64,000 nucleotides of DNA from Arthrobacter mangrovi. GTDB taxonomy: Bacteria > Actinomycetota > Actinomycetes > Actinomycetales > Micrococcaceae. The DNA is taken from contig NZ_BRVS01000008.1 in the NCBI RefSeq assembly GCF_026011795.1, positions 124,001 through 188,000 of the forward strand, written 5' to 3'. Shown piece after piece: positions 34,219 to 42,294 of this stretch. The stretch's first letter is position 1, and every line of letters begins with the position of its first letter. The notes under the pieces are model-generated. The model ran no database searches and had not been told where the DNA came from. It worked only from the letters and a program-made list of their open reading frames with translations. Made by a program: the position numbers and the translations under genes.

Positions 34219-36276
34219 CTAGAATCCGGTCTTGCCCTTGTACATCTGGATCACGGACGGGCGGGGCAAACCGCCCTTGCCCGACGGCGTGCCGGCCGGC
34301 AGGTAGTCCGGGAACAGCGAGTTCTGCTTCTCCCAGGAGCCGTCCTCGCCGGGGTGCTGGACGGCCACGTAGACCATCCCGTCCTGGTCGTCGATGACCG
34401 GGCCGCAGGTTTCGGCATCGACCGGCACGGCCATGAACTGCTCGACCTTGCCGCGCTCCGGCCCCTCCAGCGTGACGCGGTACAGGGCGTCGTTGCGCTG
34501 GATGGTGCCCGGCTGGCCATCGGTGGAGATCCAGAGATTGCCGACGGAGTCGAAGGCGACGTTGTCCGGGCAGGAGATCGGCTGGACCTTGTCCGCCGGG
34601 TAGCCGCCGAAGTAGGCGCTCTCGTCCACGGCCGGATCACCGGCGACGAGGAGGAGGTTCCAGCTGAACTCAGTGGAGGCCTGGTCGCCCGTCTCGGACA
34701 GCTCCACGATGTGGCCGTGCTTGTTGTTGGCGCGCGGATTGGCCTCATCGGCCTGGGCCGCGGTGCGCTTGGTGTTATTCGTGCAGGCCACGTAGACCTT
34801 GCCGGTCAAGGGGTTGACCTCGACGTCCTCCGGGCGGTCCATCTTGGTGGCGCCCATCTTGTCCGCGGCCAGGCGGGTGTACACGAGGACCTGGTCGATC
34901 TCCATACCCGGAACCATGGAGTTGCCGTCCTTGGTGAGCTGGATCCAGTGTCCGACGCCGTCGAAGGCACCGTCTGACGGCAGCACGCCGGCGCCGTCGA
35001 TCTGGTTCGCCGGGGAGTTGCCCGTGAAGCTGGCCACGAAGAGGTCGCCCTCGGTCAGCAGGGTCATGTTGTGCTTCTTGTCGCCCTCGACGTACTTGCC
35101 CTTCGAGACGAACTTGTACAGGTAGTCGAAGCGCTCGTCGTCGCCCGAGTAGGAAACCACGTGGCCGGACTTGGCGATGGTGACGTTGGCGCCCTCGTGC
35201 TTGAAGCGGCCCAGCGCGGTGTGCTTGCGGGGCGTGGAGGTCGGGTCGAACGGGTCGACCTCGACGATCCAGCCGAAGCGGTTGTCCTCGTTCTTGCCTT
35301 CCGGCAGGTCGGTGTCGAAGCGGGTTTCCTCGAGGTGCCAGCCGCGGCTCGGGTTGGGGTCGGTCAGGCCGTAGCGGCGCTGCTCAGCGGTCGGGTTGGC
35401 GACCTTGAAGTACTGGTTGAAGTTCTCCTCGCCGGAGAGGATGGTTCCCCACGGGGTGGTGCCGCCGGCGCAGTTGTTCTGGGTGCCCAGCACCTTCCGA
35501 CCCGTCGGATCCGCCTTGGTCTGCAGCAGCTTGGAGCCGGCAGCCGGGCCGGTCAGTTCGTACTCGGTGTCGAACAGGAAGCGGCGGTTCAGCTTGGCTC
35601 CGCGCACGTATTCCCAGGGCTGGCCCTTGCCCTTGCGGCGCAGCTCGACGACGCTCAGCCCGTGGGCGGCCATGGCAGTGCGGCGCACGTCGGAGGCCGA
35701 CATGGTCGGCGGGAACATGATCGCTTCATTGGTGTACTCGTGGTTGGAGAACAGCACCGCGCGCTTGCCGTTAGTGCCCGGGATCTCGAGGATGTCCAGG
35801 TAGTCGTTGTTGTAGCCGAACTGGCCGGCCTGCGATTCCGGAGTCTGGTTCTCAGGGTCGAACTCGGCGGAATCGGCGAACAGCGGGTCACCCCAGCGGA
35901 TGACGGGCTTCCAGTTGTACCCCTTAGGCACCGTGACATTGTCAACGGTCGCCTCGACGCCGTCGATGCCCGTGAACTTCAGCTTGCTGCCGGCGCCGGA
36001 GGCCACCTTGGCGGCCGGCGACAGGCCCGAGGCGGAGGTTGCGCTGGCTGCGGCGCTGCCGCCAAAGACCAGGGCGAGCACGCCCGCGCTGCTGACGCCG
36101 AGCATGTTGCGGCGCGAGAACTCGGCGGACACGACATCCCGGAAGTAGTTGTTGGAGGAGGTATTGCAGACGCCCTGCGCACAGGCATTGCCGCACTTGA
36201 GAGCGCAGGTCACGGCGCTGCGCTTGCCCGAAACATGCCCCAGCATGGGCAGCAGACGCTTCTTGAGATCAGACAC
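34219..36276 (-). CDS. phoX: PhoX-family alkaline phosphatase, Tat-exported
   Basis: A 685-residue secreted phosphatase (DUF839/PhoX) that releases phosphate from organic esters outside the cell using Ca/Fe cofactors. The N-terminus has the actinobacterial four-Cys pattern (C24, C28, C32, C37). A twin-arginine signal follows: SRRNMLG with Arg 55-56, then a hydrophobic stretch to about residue 80. Downstream are NHEYTNEA, NNCAGGTTPWGTILSGEEN, RFGWIVEVDPFDP and KHTALGRFKHEGA, all typical of PhoX. GTG 36276 is chosen for spacing from GGAAGG. A single PHO-box-like half site lies upstream. Confidence 0.9.
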   Translation of the reverse strand: MSDLKKRLLPMLGHVSGKRSAVTCALKCGNACAQGVCNTSSNNYFRDVVSAEFSRRNMLGVSSAGVLALVFGGSAAASATSASGLSPAAKVASGAGSKLKFTGIDGVEATVDNVTVPKGYNWKPVIRWGDPLFADSAEFDPENQTPESQAGQFGYNNDYLDILEIPGTNGKRAVLFSNHEYTNEAIMFPPTMSASDVRRTAMAAHGLSVVELRRKGKGQPWEYVRGAKLNRRFLFDTEYELTGPAAGSKLLQTKADPTGRKVLGTQNNCAGGTTPWGTILSGEENFNQYFKVANPTAEQRRYGLTDPNPSRGWHLEETRFDTDLPEGKNEDNRFGWIVEVDPFDPTSTPRKHTALGRFKHEGANVTIAKSGHVVSYSGDDERFDYLYKFVSKGKYVEGDKKHNMTLLTEGDLFVASFTGNSPANQIDGAGVLPSDGAFDGVGHWIQLTKDGNSMVPGMEIDQVLVYTRLAADKMGATKMDRPEDVEVNPLTGKVYVACTNNTKRTAAQADEANPRANNKHGHIVELSETGDQASTEFSWNLLLVAGDPAVDESAYFGGYPADKVQPISCPDNVAFDSVGNLWISTDGQPGTIQRNDALYRVTLEGPERGKVEQFMAVPVDAETCGPVIDDQDGMVYVAVQHPGEDGSWEKQNSLFPDYLPAGTPSGKGGLPRPSVIQMYKGKTGF

Positions 36277-36353
36277 TTCAGGAGGCCTTCCAGGTTTTGA
36301 ACGATTAAGCAACGCCTCCCAAGTTTCCAGCCGAATCCGACCTTGAAGCCGAG

Positions 36354-36364
36354 TACAGGTGAAC
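36354..36364 (-). promoter_or_regulatory. Possible PhoP half-site upstream of phoX
   Basis: On the leftward strand this reads GTTCACCTGTA, which matches most positions of the 11-nt PHO-box repeat known from Streptomyces. Only one copy is evident where two or more tandem copies are normal, so the call is weak. Confidence 0.3.
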
Positions 36365-36398
36365 GCGGGGCAAACAACTTACGACGACGGGGCGAACC

Positions 36399-37421
36399 TT
36401 ATCGCTGCGGGGTTGCCAAACACCGGTAGGTGCGGGACAGCCTCCCCGCCCACCACGCTTCCCTATCCGGTGCGGCCCGGTACCGCCCGAGCAGCTCAGG
36501 ATCCGCTGCAGCCGCGCGCACCGGCAGCGACCCGTCCACCGGCACCAGCCGGTCCCGGACTACGTCCCCGTCCATCAGGGCCACCGTGCCCAGGCCGCAC
36601 GCGTACGGCAGATCCGGCAGGGCAGCCGCGAGCGCGACGCCGGCGCTGATCCCGACCGACGAATCCAGGGCGGAGCTCACGACCGCGGGCAGGCCGGCCT
36701 CGGCGACGATCTTCAGTGCCCGCCGGACCCCGCCCAGCGGCTGGACCTTCACCACGATCAGGTCCGCGGCGTCCTGGCGCGCCACCAGCAGCGGATCGGA
36801 CTCCTTGCGCACGCTTTCGTCGGCCGCCACCGGCACCGCGAGGCCCCGGCGGCGCAGTTCCTGCCGGACCCGGCGCAGGCCTGCGATGTCCGGGGCGGGC
36901 TGCTCCGCGTACTGCAGGCCGAAGGGGGCCAGCCGGGCCAGGACTCCGACGGCGGTGTCCGGGTCCCAGCCGCCGTTGGCGTCGACCCGCAGCGCCGCGT
37001 CCGGTAGCACGTCGCGGACCGCCGCCACCCGGAGCACGTCCTCGTCCGCGGTCTGGCCGGCCTCCGCCACCTTAACCTTCACGGTCCGCGGGCGGTCGTA
37101 CCGGGCGAGCACGGCCGGCACGTCCTCGGGGCCCACCGCCGGCACCGTGGCATTGACCGGCACGCTTGTGCGCAGCGGCGCTGGGAACCCGTGCCACCCC
37201 GCCTCGATCGCCGCGCCGAGCCACGAAGCCGCTTCGGCGTCGTCGTACTCCAGGAACGGCGAGAATTCCGCCCACCCCGCGGGCCCTTCGAAGAGCATGA
37301 GCTCGCGCCGCAGCACCCCGCGGAACGTCACCCGCATGGGCAGCGAGACCACGCGCGCCGCCGCCTGGAGCTCCTCGAGCGAAGGCAGCGGAAAACCGGT
37401 CTCGGGCTGGGGCGTCGTCAC
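36399..37421 (-). CDS. menC: o-Succinylbenzoate synthase
   Basis: A 340-residue enolase-superfamily enzyme that dehydrates SHCHC to o-succinylbenzoate in menaquinone synthesis. The catalytic set is visible in order: KVKV (Lys pair, about residue 118), RVDANGGWD (Asp), QYAEQP (Glu), VAADES (Asp) and LIVVKVQPLGG (Lys, about 236). The length fits actinobacterial MenC. GTG 37421 is chosen since translation then starts just before the capping domain and a -10-like element lies six bases upstream. It follows PhoX's promoter region on the same strand and diverges from the PAP2 gene. Confidence 0.88.
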   Translation of the reverse strand: MTTPQPETGFPLPSLEELQAAARVVSLPMRVTFRGVLRRELMLFEGPAGWAEFSPFLEYDDAEAASWLGAAIEAGWHGFPAPLRTSVPVNATVPAVGPEDVPAVLARYDRPRTVKVKVAEAGQTADEDVLRVAAVRDVLPDAALRVDANGGWDPDTAVGVLARLAPFGLQYAEQPAPDIAGLRRVRQELRRRGLAVPVAADESVRKESDPLLVARQDAADLIVVKVQPLGGVRRALKIVAEAGLPAVVSSALDSSVGISAGVALAAALPDLPYACGLGTVALMDGDVVRDRLVPVDGSLPVRAAAADPELLGRYRAAPDREAWWAGRLSRTYRCLATPQR

Positions 37422-37427
37422 GGCTCC

Positions 37428-37433
37428 ACTGTA
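37428..37433 (-). promoter_or_regulatory. -10 element of menC, leaderless start
   Basis: TACAGT on the leftward strand is six bases from the menC GTG. The intervening bases GGAGCC could also mimic a ribosome-binding site, so leaderless initiation is likely but not certain. Confidence 0.45.
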
Positions 37434-37533
37434 CGCCGTGCGCCCGCCTGCCCCTGCCGCGGCCGCCCGTCCGGCCGCCGGCCCGCGGAACGGAATGGGC
37501 CTTCGCCCGGCCTGGTGTGGCAACCTTGAGTCG

Positions 37534-38442
37534 ATGAACAATCGGCAGAAGCAGCAGACCCGGCCCGCACCACGCCGCCGTCCGGGGCACAGTCCGTACT
37601 TGTTCTGGCTCGGCGCCGGCCTGTGCGCGGCTGCGTTCGCCTTCAACTATTACGCGCTGGTCCGGACCACCACCGGGCAGTTCGCCGACGAGTCCGCGTG
37701 GGCCGAAGCCGAAGCCGGCTGGAGCTTCGGACGGGGCGTCTTCCTCGACTTCCTGGACCTGCTGCCCGACGTGTCGGCGGCGGTCGCGGCCGTGGTGCTG
37801 GTCGTCGTCGCGCTGGTGCGGCGCCGGTGGAAAGCCGCCGGAATCGCGGTCGGGGTAGTCCTCGCCTCGGCGGCGACGACGTGGATCCTCAAGAACCTCA
37901 TCCTCGACCGCCCCGACCGCGGCGTTCCCACATTGGAGCACAACTCCCTGCCGTCGGGCCACACCACCATCGCCGCCGCGGCGGCGCTGGCGGTGTTCCT
38001 GGTGGTCTCGCCCCGCTGGCGGCCGTTCGCGGCCGCGGCCGGCGGGGCCTACGCTGTGCTCGCGGGATCGGCCACGCTGATCAACGGCTGGCACCGGCCG
38101 TCCGACGTGGTGGCCGCGTTCCTGGTCGCCGGCTTCTGGGCGCTGCTGGCCGGGCCCGCGGTCCTGCGCTCGGGCGATGCCTGGAACGACTTCCGCGGCT
38201 ACGGCAGCCACTGGTCCTCGTCCCCGGTCTGGCCGCGGCTCTGCTGGCTGCTCGCGCTGCTGGGACTGGCCCTCGCCGCCGGCCTGTACTGGGTCGTCCA
38301 GCAGGTGGGCGCCGCCCCGGTCCCTGGCTCGGGCCGGCTGCCGCTGTTCTTCTGGGCCGGCATGGCGCTGATCCTCGGCTGCGGCATGCTGATGAGCGCG
38401 CTGCTCACCTGGCTGTTCAGCTCGCAGACCCGGCGGCGCTGA
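37534..38442 (+). CDS. PAP2-family membrane phosphatase
   Basis: A 302-residue integral membrane protein of the phosphatidic-acid phosphatase type 2 superfamily. All three catalytic motifs are present: K-x5-RP (Lys 120, Arg 126), PSGH (140-143) and GWHRPSD with His 187, Arg 188 and Asp 191. About six to eight helices are predicted. The active site should face outward, acting on lipid phosphates or undecaprenyl diphosphate. A final two-helix extension of about 90 residues follows the catalytic domain. Specificity cannot be read from sequence. Confidence 0.85.
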   Translation: MNNRQKQQTRPAPRRRPGHSPYLFWLGAGLCAAAFAFNYYALVRTTTGQFADESAWAEAEAGWSFGRGVFLDFLDLLPDVSAAVAAVVLVVVALVRRRWKAAGIAVGVVLASAATTWILKNLILDRPDRGVPTLEHNSLPSGHTTIAAAAALAVFLVVSPRWRPFAAAAGGAYAVLAGSATLINGWHRPSDVVAAFLVAGFWALLAGPAVLRSGDAWNDFRGYGSHWSSSPVWPRLCWLLALLGLALAAGLYWVVQQVGAAPVPGSGRLPLFFWAGMALILGCGMLMSALLTWLFSSQTRRR

Positions 38443-38516
38443 CCGCGTCCCGGGGACGAATCACCGCCCGCGGAACGGATCCCCGCACCTCGGGGCGGCC
38501 CCTCAGGTAGCGGCCC

Positions 38517-39350
38517 TTAGCGCGGCGGCGTCTGCAGCCGCTTCAGCAGGGCCCTGGACTGCAGCGGCCCGTAGGGCAGGATCGGAATCGCCTTGGTGGA
38601 ATCCCCCGGCGTCTCGCGGCTGGCCTGCTCCGCCTGCCGCACGGCCATGTTCATCGTCTCCCACATGCTCCGCACGAAGGCGTCGGACACGGTCTGGCCG
38701 TGCCCCGGCACCAGCACGTCGTACTCGTGGCGCAGGCTGGACACCCGCCGCAGGGTTTCCACCCAATCGCGCGGGTAGGAGTCCTCGAAGGCGGGCGGCG
38801 CGCCCTGCTCCACGAGATCGCCCGCGAACAGGGTGGACGGCGTGCCCACCAGCAGATCGCCGTCGGTGTGGCCGCGGCCCAGGTAGAACAGCTTGACCGG
38901 CATGTCCCCCAGGTTGACCGTCAACTCCTGGTCCACCGGCTTGGTGGGGACCTTGATCCCCGTGTGCGGGCCGTTCCCGGCCGCCATCTCGGGCTCCGTG
39001 TCCGCCACCATTCCGCGCTGGAGCTTCGCCGTCTCGGCCATGTCGTGGGCGCAGTTGCGCTGCGCGTAGAAATCGTGGACACCATTGTCCGCGAAGTAGG
39101 CGTTGCCGAAAATGTGGTCGAAGTGCGAGTGCGTATTGACCACGACCAGCGGCAGCTTGGTCAGCGAGCGGACGGTCCGGTAGATGAGGCTGGCCTGGCG
39201 CGGACCGGCGCCGGTGTCGATCACCATGGCCTTGGTCCGCCCCACCACCAGGCCCGAGTTCAGCGAGTAGTTCCCGGTGCGGATGACATAGTTCCCGGGT
39301 GCGACCTGGACGTACTCGGCCATGTCCTTGGTCTGCACGGTTTCGCTCAT
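38517..39350 (-). CDS. MBL-fold metallo-hydrolase
   Basis: A 277-residue metallo-beta-lactamase-fold protein. The zinc motif HSHFDH lies in VVVNTHSHFDHIFGNAYF near residue 96-101. Further ligands are likely His in LGRGHTDGDLLV, Asp in LFAGDLVEQGAPP, and His in VPGHGQTVSD. No signal peptide is evident. The family covers hydrolases of varied esters and thioesters; the substrate is unknown. ATG 39350 is chosen for GGAGGT nine bases upstream. Neighbour genes give no clear link. Confidence 0.85.
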   Translation of the reverse strand: MSETVQTKDMAEYVQVAPGNYVIRTGNYSLNSGLVVGRTKAMVIDTGAGPRQASLIYRTVRSLTKLPLVVVNTHSHFDHIFGNAYFADNGVHDFYAQRNCAHDMAETAKLQRGMVADTEPEMAAGNGPHTGIKVPTKPVDQELTVNLGDMPVKLFYLGRGHTDGDLLVGTPSTLFAGDLVEQGAPPAFEDSYPRDWVETLRRVSSLRHEYDVLVPGHGQTVSDAFVRSMWETMNMAVRQAEQASRETPGDSTKAIPILPYGPLQSRALLKRLQTPPR

Positions 39351-39500
39351 GCTTCGCGGTACCTCCGTTGGCGCCATTCCTGAGGCCGCCTCGGCGCGGC
39401 CTTCCCCCTTACCGTACCCCGCCCGGCCTCAGCCGCCGCCCCGCCCTGCGCTGCCAACCGGCGGCGCACGGCCTTCAGCCAGTCGCCGTCGGGCAGCGCA

Positions 39501-39707
39501 TCAATCCCAGATGTAGCCTTCGTGGATCTGGCCGAACGGCACACGTTCATCCACCACGGCCTGGACGTGCTGGGATCCCGCTCCGCGGACCAGGACGCCG
39601 TGGTCCCCCTCGGCCACGGACTCCATGAACACGGGACGCAGGGCATCCGCTTCGGCAGGGCTCAACTTGGCCAGGTAGCTCTGGTAGGCCTCCGGAAGTG
39701 CTTTCAT
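39501..39707 (-). CDS. Small hypothetical protein
   Basis: A 68-residue acidic protein, family not recognised. The sequence has plausible protein character: an N-terminal helix (LPEAYQSYLAKLSPAEADALRPVF), then a short hydrophobic strand (HGVLVRG) and a conserved-looking C-terminus ending IHEGYIWD. Only 68 bp separate it from the end of the bkd E2 gene, so it could be read through from that operon. No recognisable ribosome-binding site; it may be misannotated. Confidence 0.5.
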   Translation of the reverse strand: MKALPEAYQSYLAKLSPAEADALRPVFMESVAEGDHGVLVRGAGSQHVQAVVDERVPFGQIHEGYIWD

Positions 39708-39775
39708 GGCACAAGGGTAGACCTGCGGCTGCGGGCGGTACAGAGCCGATGGGCCGCCCGCGGCCGCGGGTCCCG

Positions 39776-41296
39776 CTAAAGCTCGGCGAGGATGCCGGCA
39801 GGGTTCTCGACCGCGTCCGCCACGAACCGCAGGAAGCCTCCGGCTGTGGCGCCGTCGCAGACCCGGTGGTCGAAGGACAGCGTCAGCTCGGTGACGCTGC
39901 GGACGACGAGGGCGCCATCCACCACCCACGGCCGCTCAATGATCCGGCCGACGCCCAGGATGGCCACCTCCGGGTAGTTGATGATGGCGGCGCTGCCGTC
40001 CACGCCGAACACGCCGTAGTTGTTCAGCGTGAAGGTTCCGCGCGTCAGCTCCTCAGGTGTCGCCTTTCCGGAACGTACGACGGCGGTGAGCCGGCGGATC
40101 TCCGCGTCCAGCGAGCGGGCGTTGAGCTTTCCGGCGTCGCGGACGCTCGGCACCATCAGGCCGCGGTCCGTCTGGGCCGCAAAGCCCAGGTTGACGCCGT
40201 CGAAGCGCACGATGTCCTCGCCCTCAACACGCGAATTGAGCTCCGGGTACTTGCGCAGCCCGGCCGTGACGAACCGGCCGATAAAGGCGAGCAGGCCGGG
40301 GGTGCCGTCCGGGTCCTTCCGCTTCAAGGCCGCGCGGAGCTCGAGCAGCGCGGTGGCGTCCACGTCCACCCACACCGTGGCCTCCGGAATCTCGCGCCGG
40401 CTGCGCGCCATGGCGGCAGCGACGGTCTTCCGCACGCCGCGCATCGGGGTGCGCCCGGCGATGGCCAGCCCGCTCCGGGCGTCCATCTCCGGCGCTCCCG
40501 CGGCAGCCTCGGAGACCTGCTCCCCCGGGTAGCCCGGCGCTGCGGCTTCGCCGGGCGGAAGTCCGCCGCCGGCCAGCGCGGCCTCGACGTCCCTGCGCAG
40601 GACCAGCCCGCCGGCCCCGGAACCGTCAATGTCGGCCAGCCGGAGGCCCGCGTCCCGCGCCAGCTTGCGGACCAGCGGCGAGATCACCAGCGGAGCCTGT
40701 TTCGGCGCCGTCGGCCGGTCCATGAGCCCGGACGGCGCCGAGGCCTCGGCCCGGGCAACGGGACCGGAAGCGCCGGGGCCGGCGCTGGCTGCCCCGACAT
40801 GCGCGGAGCCCGACGCGCCCGCGGGCCCCGGGCGGACATTGCCGGCCGCCCTCGCGCGCGGCCTCCGGGTCCGCTTCGCCGGGCCGTGCCCGCCGCGCGT
40901 CCCGTAGCCGATCAGCACGTTTCCGGAGCCGCTCTCGGCGGCCACCTCGGGGGCGGGCGCGGCAGCCGCCGCGGGCTCCGCGCCGGCGCGCTCTTCCTGG
41001 CGGTAGGCCACGGCCGCGGGATGCTCACCGCCGGCAGGCCCCTGGCTGCGTTGTCCGCCGGCCTCGACGGAGATCAGCGGCTTGCCGACGTCGATAGTGT
41101 CCCCGGCCTTCCCGTGCAGTTCCGCAACGGTCCCGGCGAACGGGCTCGGCACCTCCACCATCGACTTGGCGGTTTCCACTTCCGCGATGGGCTGGTCCAC
41201 CCGGACCTCGTCGCCGACGCCGACCAGCCAATTGACCAGCTCGGCCTCGGTCAGGCCCTCGCCGAGATCCGGCAGCATGAATGTCTGTCGGGCCAT
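39776..41296 (-). CDS. bkdC: Dihydrolipoamide acyltransferase E2 of branched-chain 2-oxoacid dehydrogenase
   Basis: A 506-residue core enzyme. The lipoyl domain (residues 1-77) carries the lipoylated Lys 44 in ETAKS. An Ala/Pro/basic linker follows, then the peripheral subunit-binding domain (about 198-235, PLVRKLARDAGLRLADIDGSG). The catalytic domain ends with the active-site His-Asp motif FDHRVCDGA near residue 477. It transfers branched acyl groups from E1 to CoA. ATG 41296 lies two bases after the E1-beta stop. E3 is not encoded nearby. Confidence 0.9.
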   Translation of the reverse strand: MARQTFMLPDLGEGLTEAELVNWLVGVGDEVRVDQPIAEVETAKSMVEVPSPFAGTVAELHGKAGDTIDVGKPLISVEAGGQRSQGPAGGEHPAAVAYRQEERAGAEPAAAAAPAPEVAAESGSGNVLIGYGTRGGHGPAKRTRRPRARAAGNVRPGPAGASGSAHVGAASAGPGASGPVARAEASAPSGLMDRPTAPKQAPLVISPLVRKLARDAGLRLADIDGSGAGGLVLRRDVEAALAGGGLPPGEAAAPGYPGEQVSEAAAGAPEMDARSGLAIAGRTPMRGVRKTVAAAMARSRREIPEATVWVDVDATALLELRAALKRKDPDGTPGLLAFIGRFVTAGLRKYPELNSRVEGEDIVRFDGVNLGFAAQTDRGLMVPSVRDAGKLNARSLDAEIRRLTAVVRSGKATPEELTRGTFTLNNYGVFGVDGSAAIINYPEVAILGVGRIIERPWVVDGALVVRSVTELTLSFDHRVCDGATAGGFLRFVADAVENPAGILAEL

Positions 41297-41298
41297 GG

Positions 41299-42291
41299 TC
41301 ACGCGTCCTCCCACTGGAGCTCATCGACGGCGTCGAGGATCCGGTCCACGCTGGGCAGGTAGAAGTGCTCCAGCTTCGGCGCCGGGTATGGAATGTCGAA
41401 GCCCGTCACCCGCAGGACGGGCGCGGCAAGCGAGTGGAAGCAGCGTTCCTGCACGCGGGCCACGATTTCCGAGGCCACCGAGGCGAAGCCGGGGGCTTCG
41501 GCGATGACGACGGCGCGTCCGGTCTTCCGCACGGACGCGGACACCGTCTCATCGTCGAACGGCACGATCGAGCGCACGTCGACCACCTCGAGCGAACGGC
41601 CCTCCTCGGCCGCGGCGGCAGCCGCGTTGAGCGCGGTGGAGACGGACGGGCCGTAGGTAATCAGCGTTGCGTCCGTCCCCTCGCGCGCCACCACGGCCCG
41701 CCCGAAGGAGCCGGCCGAGGACCGCAGCGCCTCCAGCTCAAGGTCTTCCTTGGACCAGTACAGCTTCTTCGGCTCCAGGAACACCACGGGGTCCGGATGG
41801 CGGATCGCCTCGCGCAGCATTGTGTAGGCGTCCGGCACCGTCGCGGGCGACACCACGGTCAGGCCCGGGGTGTGGGCGTAGTAGGACTCCGACGAGTCGC
41901 AGTGGTGCTCCACGCCGCCGATCCCGCCGGCGTAGGGAATCCGGATGACGAGCGGCAGCTTGACCTTGCCGCGCGTCCGGTTGGGCATCTTGGCCACGTG
42001 CGAGACCACCTGCTCGAAAGCGGGGTAGGCGAACGCGTCGAACTGCATCTCCACCACGGGCCGCAGGCCGTTCATCGCCATCCCGACGGCCATGCCCATG
42101 ATGCCGGATTCCGCCAGCGGCGTGTCGAAGCAGCGCTCCTCGCCGAAGCGCGCCGTCAGGCCGTCGGTGATGCGGAAGACTCCGCCCAGGGCACCCACGT
42201 CTTCGCCGAAAACAACGACGGTGGGGTCTGCTTCCATTTCGTCGGCCAGCGCGGTGTTCAGCGCCTTGGCAAACGTCAGTGTCGTGCCCAC
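41299..42291 (-). CDS. bkdB: Branched-chain 2-oxoacid dehydrogenase E1 beta subunit
   Basis: A 330-residue subunit that completes the ThDP-dependent E1. Typical segments are VVVFGEDVGALGGVFRIT, the ThDP-activating Glu region FDTPLAESGIMGMAVGMA, and YAGGIGGVEHHCDSSESYYAHTPGL with the conserved His. The C-terminal transketolase domain ends with VIAEAPGFASVASEI and a conserved FYLPSVDRI. Together with E1 alpha it decarboxylates valine-, leucine- and isoleucine-derived oxoacids to feed branched fatty-acid primers. It sits three bases from E1 alpha and two from E2. Confidence 0.92.
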   Translation of the reverse strand: MGTTLTFAKALNTALADEMEADPTVVVFGEDVGALGGVFRITDGLTARFGEERCFDTPLAESGIMGMAVGMAMNGLRPVVEMQFDAFAYPAFEQVVSHVAKMPNRTRGKVKLPLVIRIPYAGGIGGVEHHCDSSESYYAHTPGLTVVSPATVPDAYTMLREAIRHPDPVVFLEPKKLYWSKEDLELEALRSSAGSFGRAVVAREGTDATLITYGPSVSTALNAAAAAAEEGRSLEVVDVRSIVPFDDETVSASVRKTGRAVVIAEAPGFASVASEIVARVQERCFHSLAAPVLRVTGFDIPYPAPKLEHFYLPSVDRILDAVDELQWEDA

Positions 42292-42294
42292 CGG

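Noticed and set aside
32282-34222. A 646-codon open frame on the + strand opposite menD
   Set aside because: It is antisense to menD, with Gly/Arg/His-rich low-complexity composition and no domain.
39757-39775. CCCGCGGCCGCGGG palindrome just downstream of the bkd E2 gene
   Set aside because: A self-complementary GC run with no loop; such runs are common in DNA of this composition, so no terminator was called.
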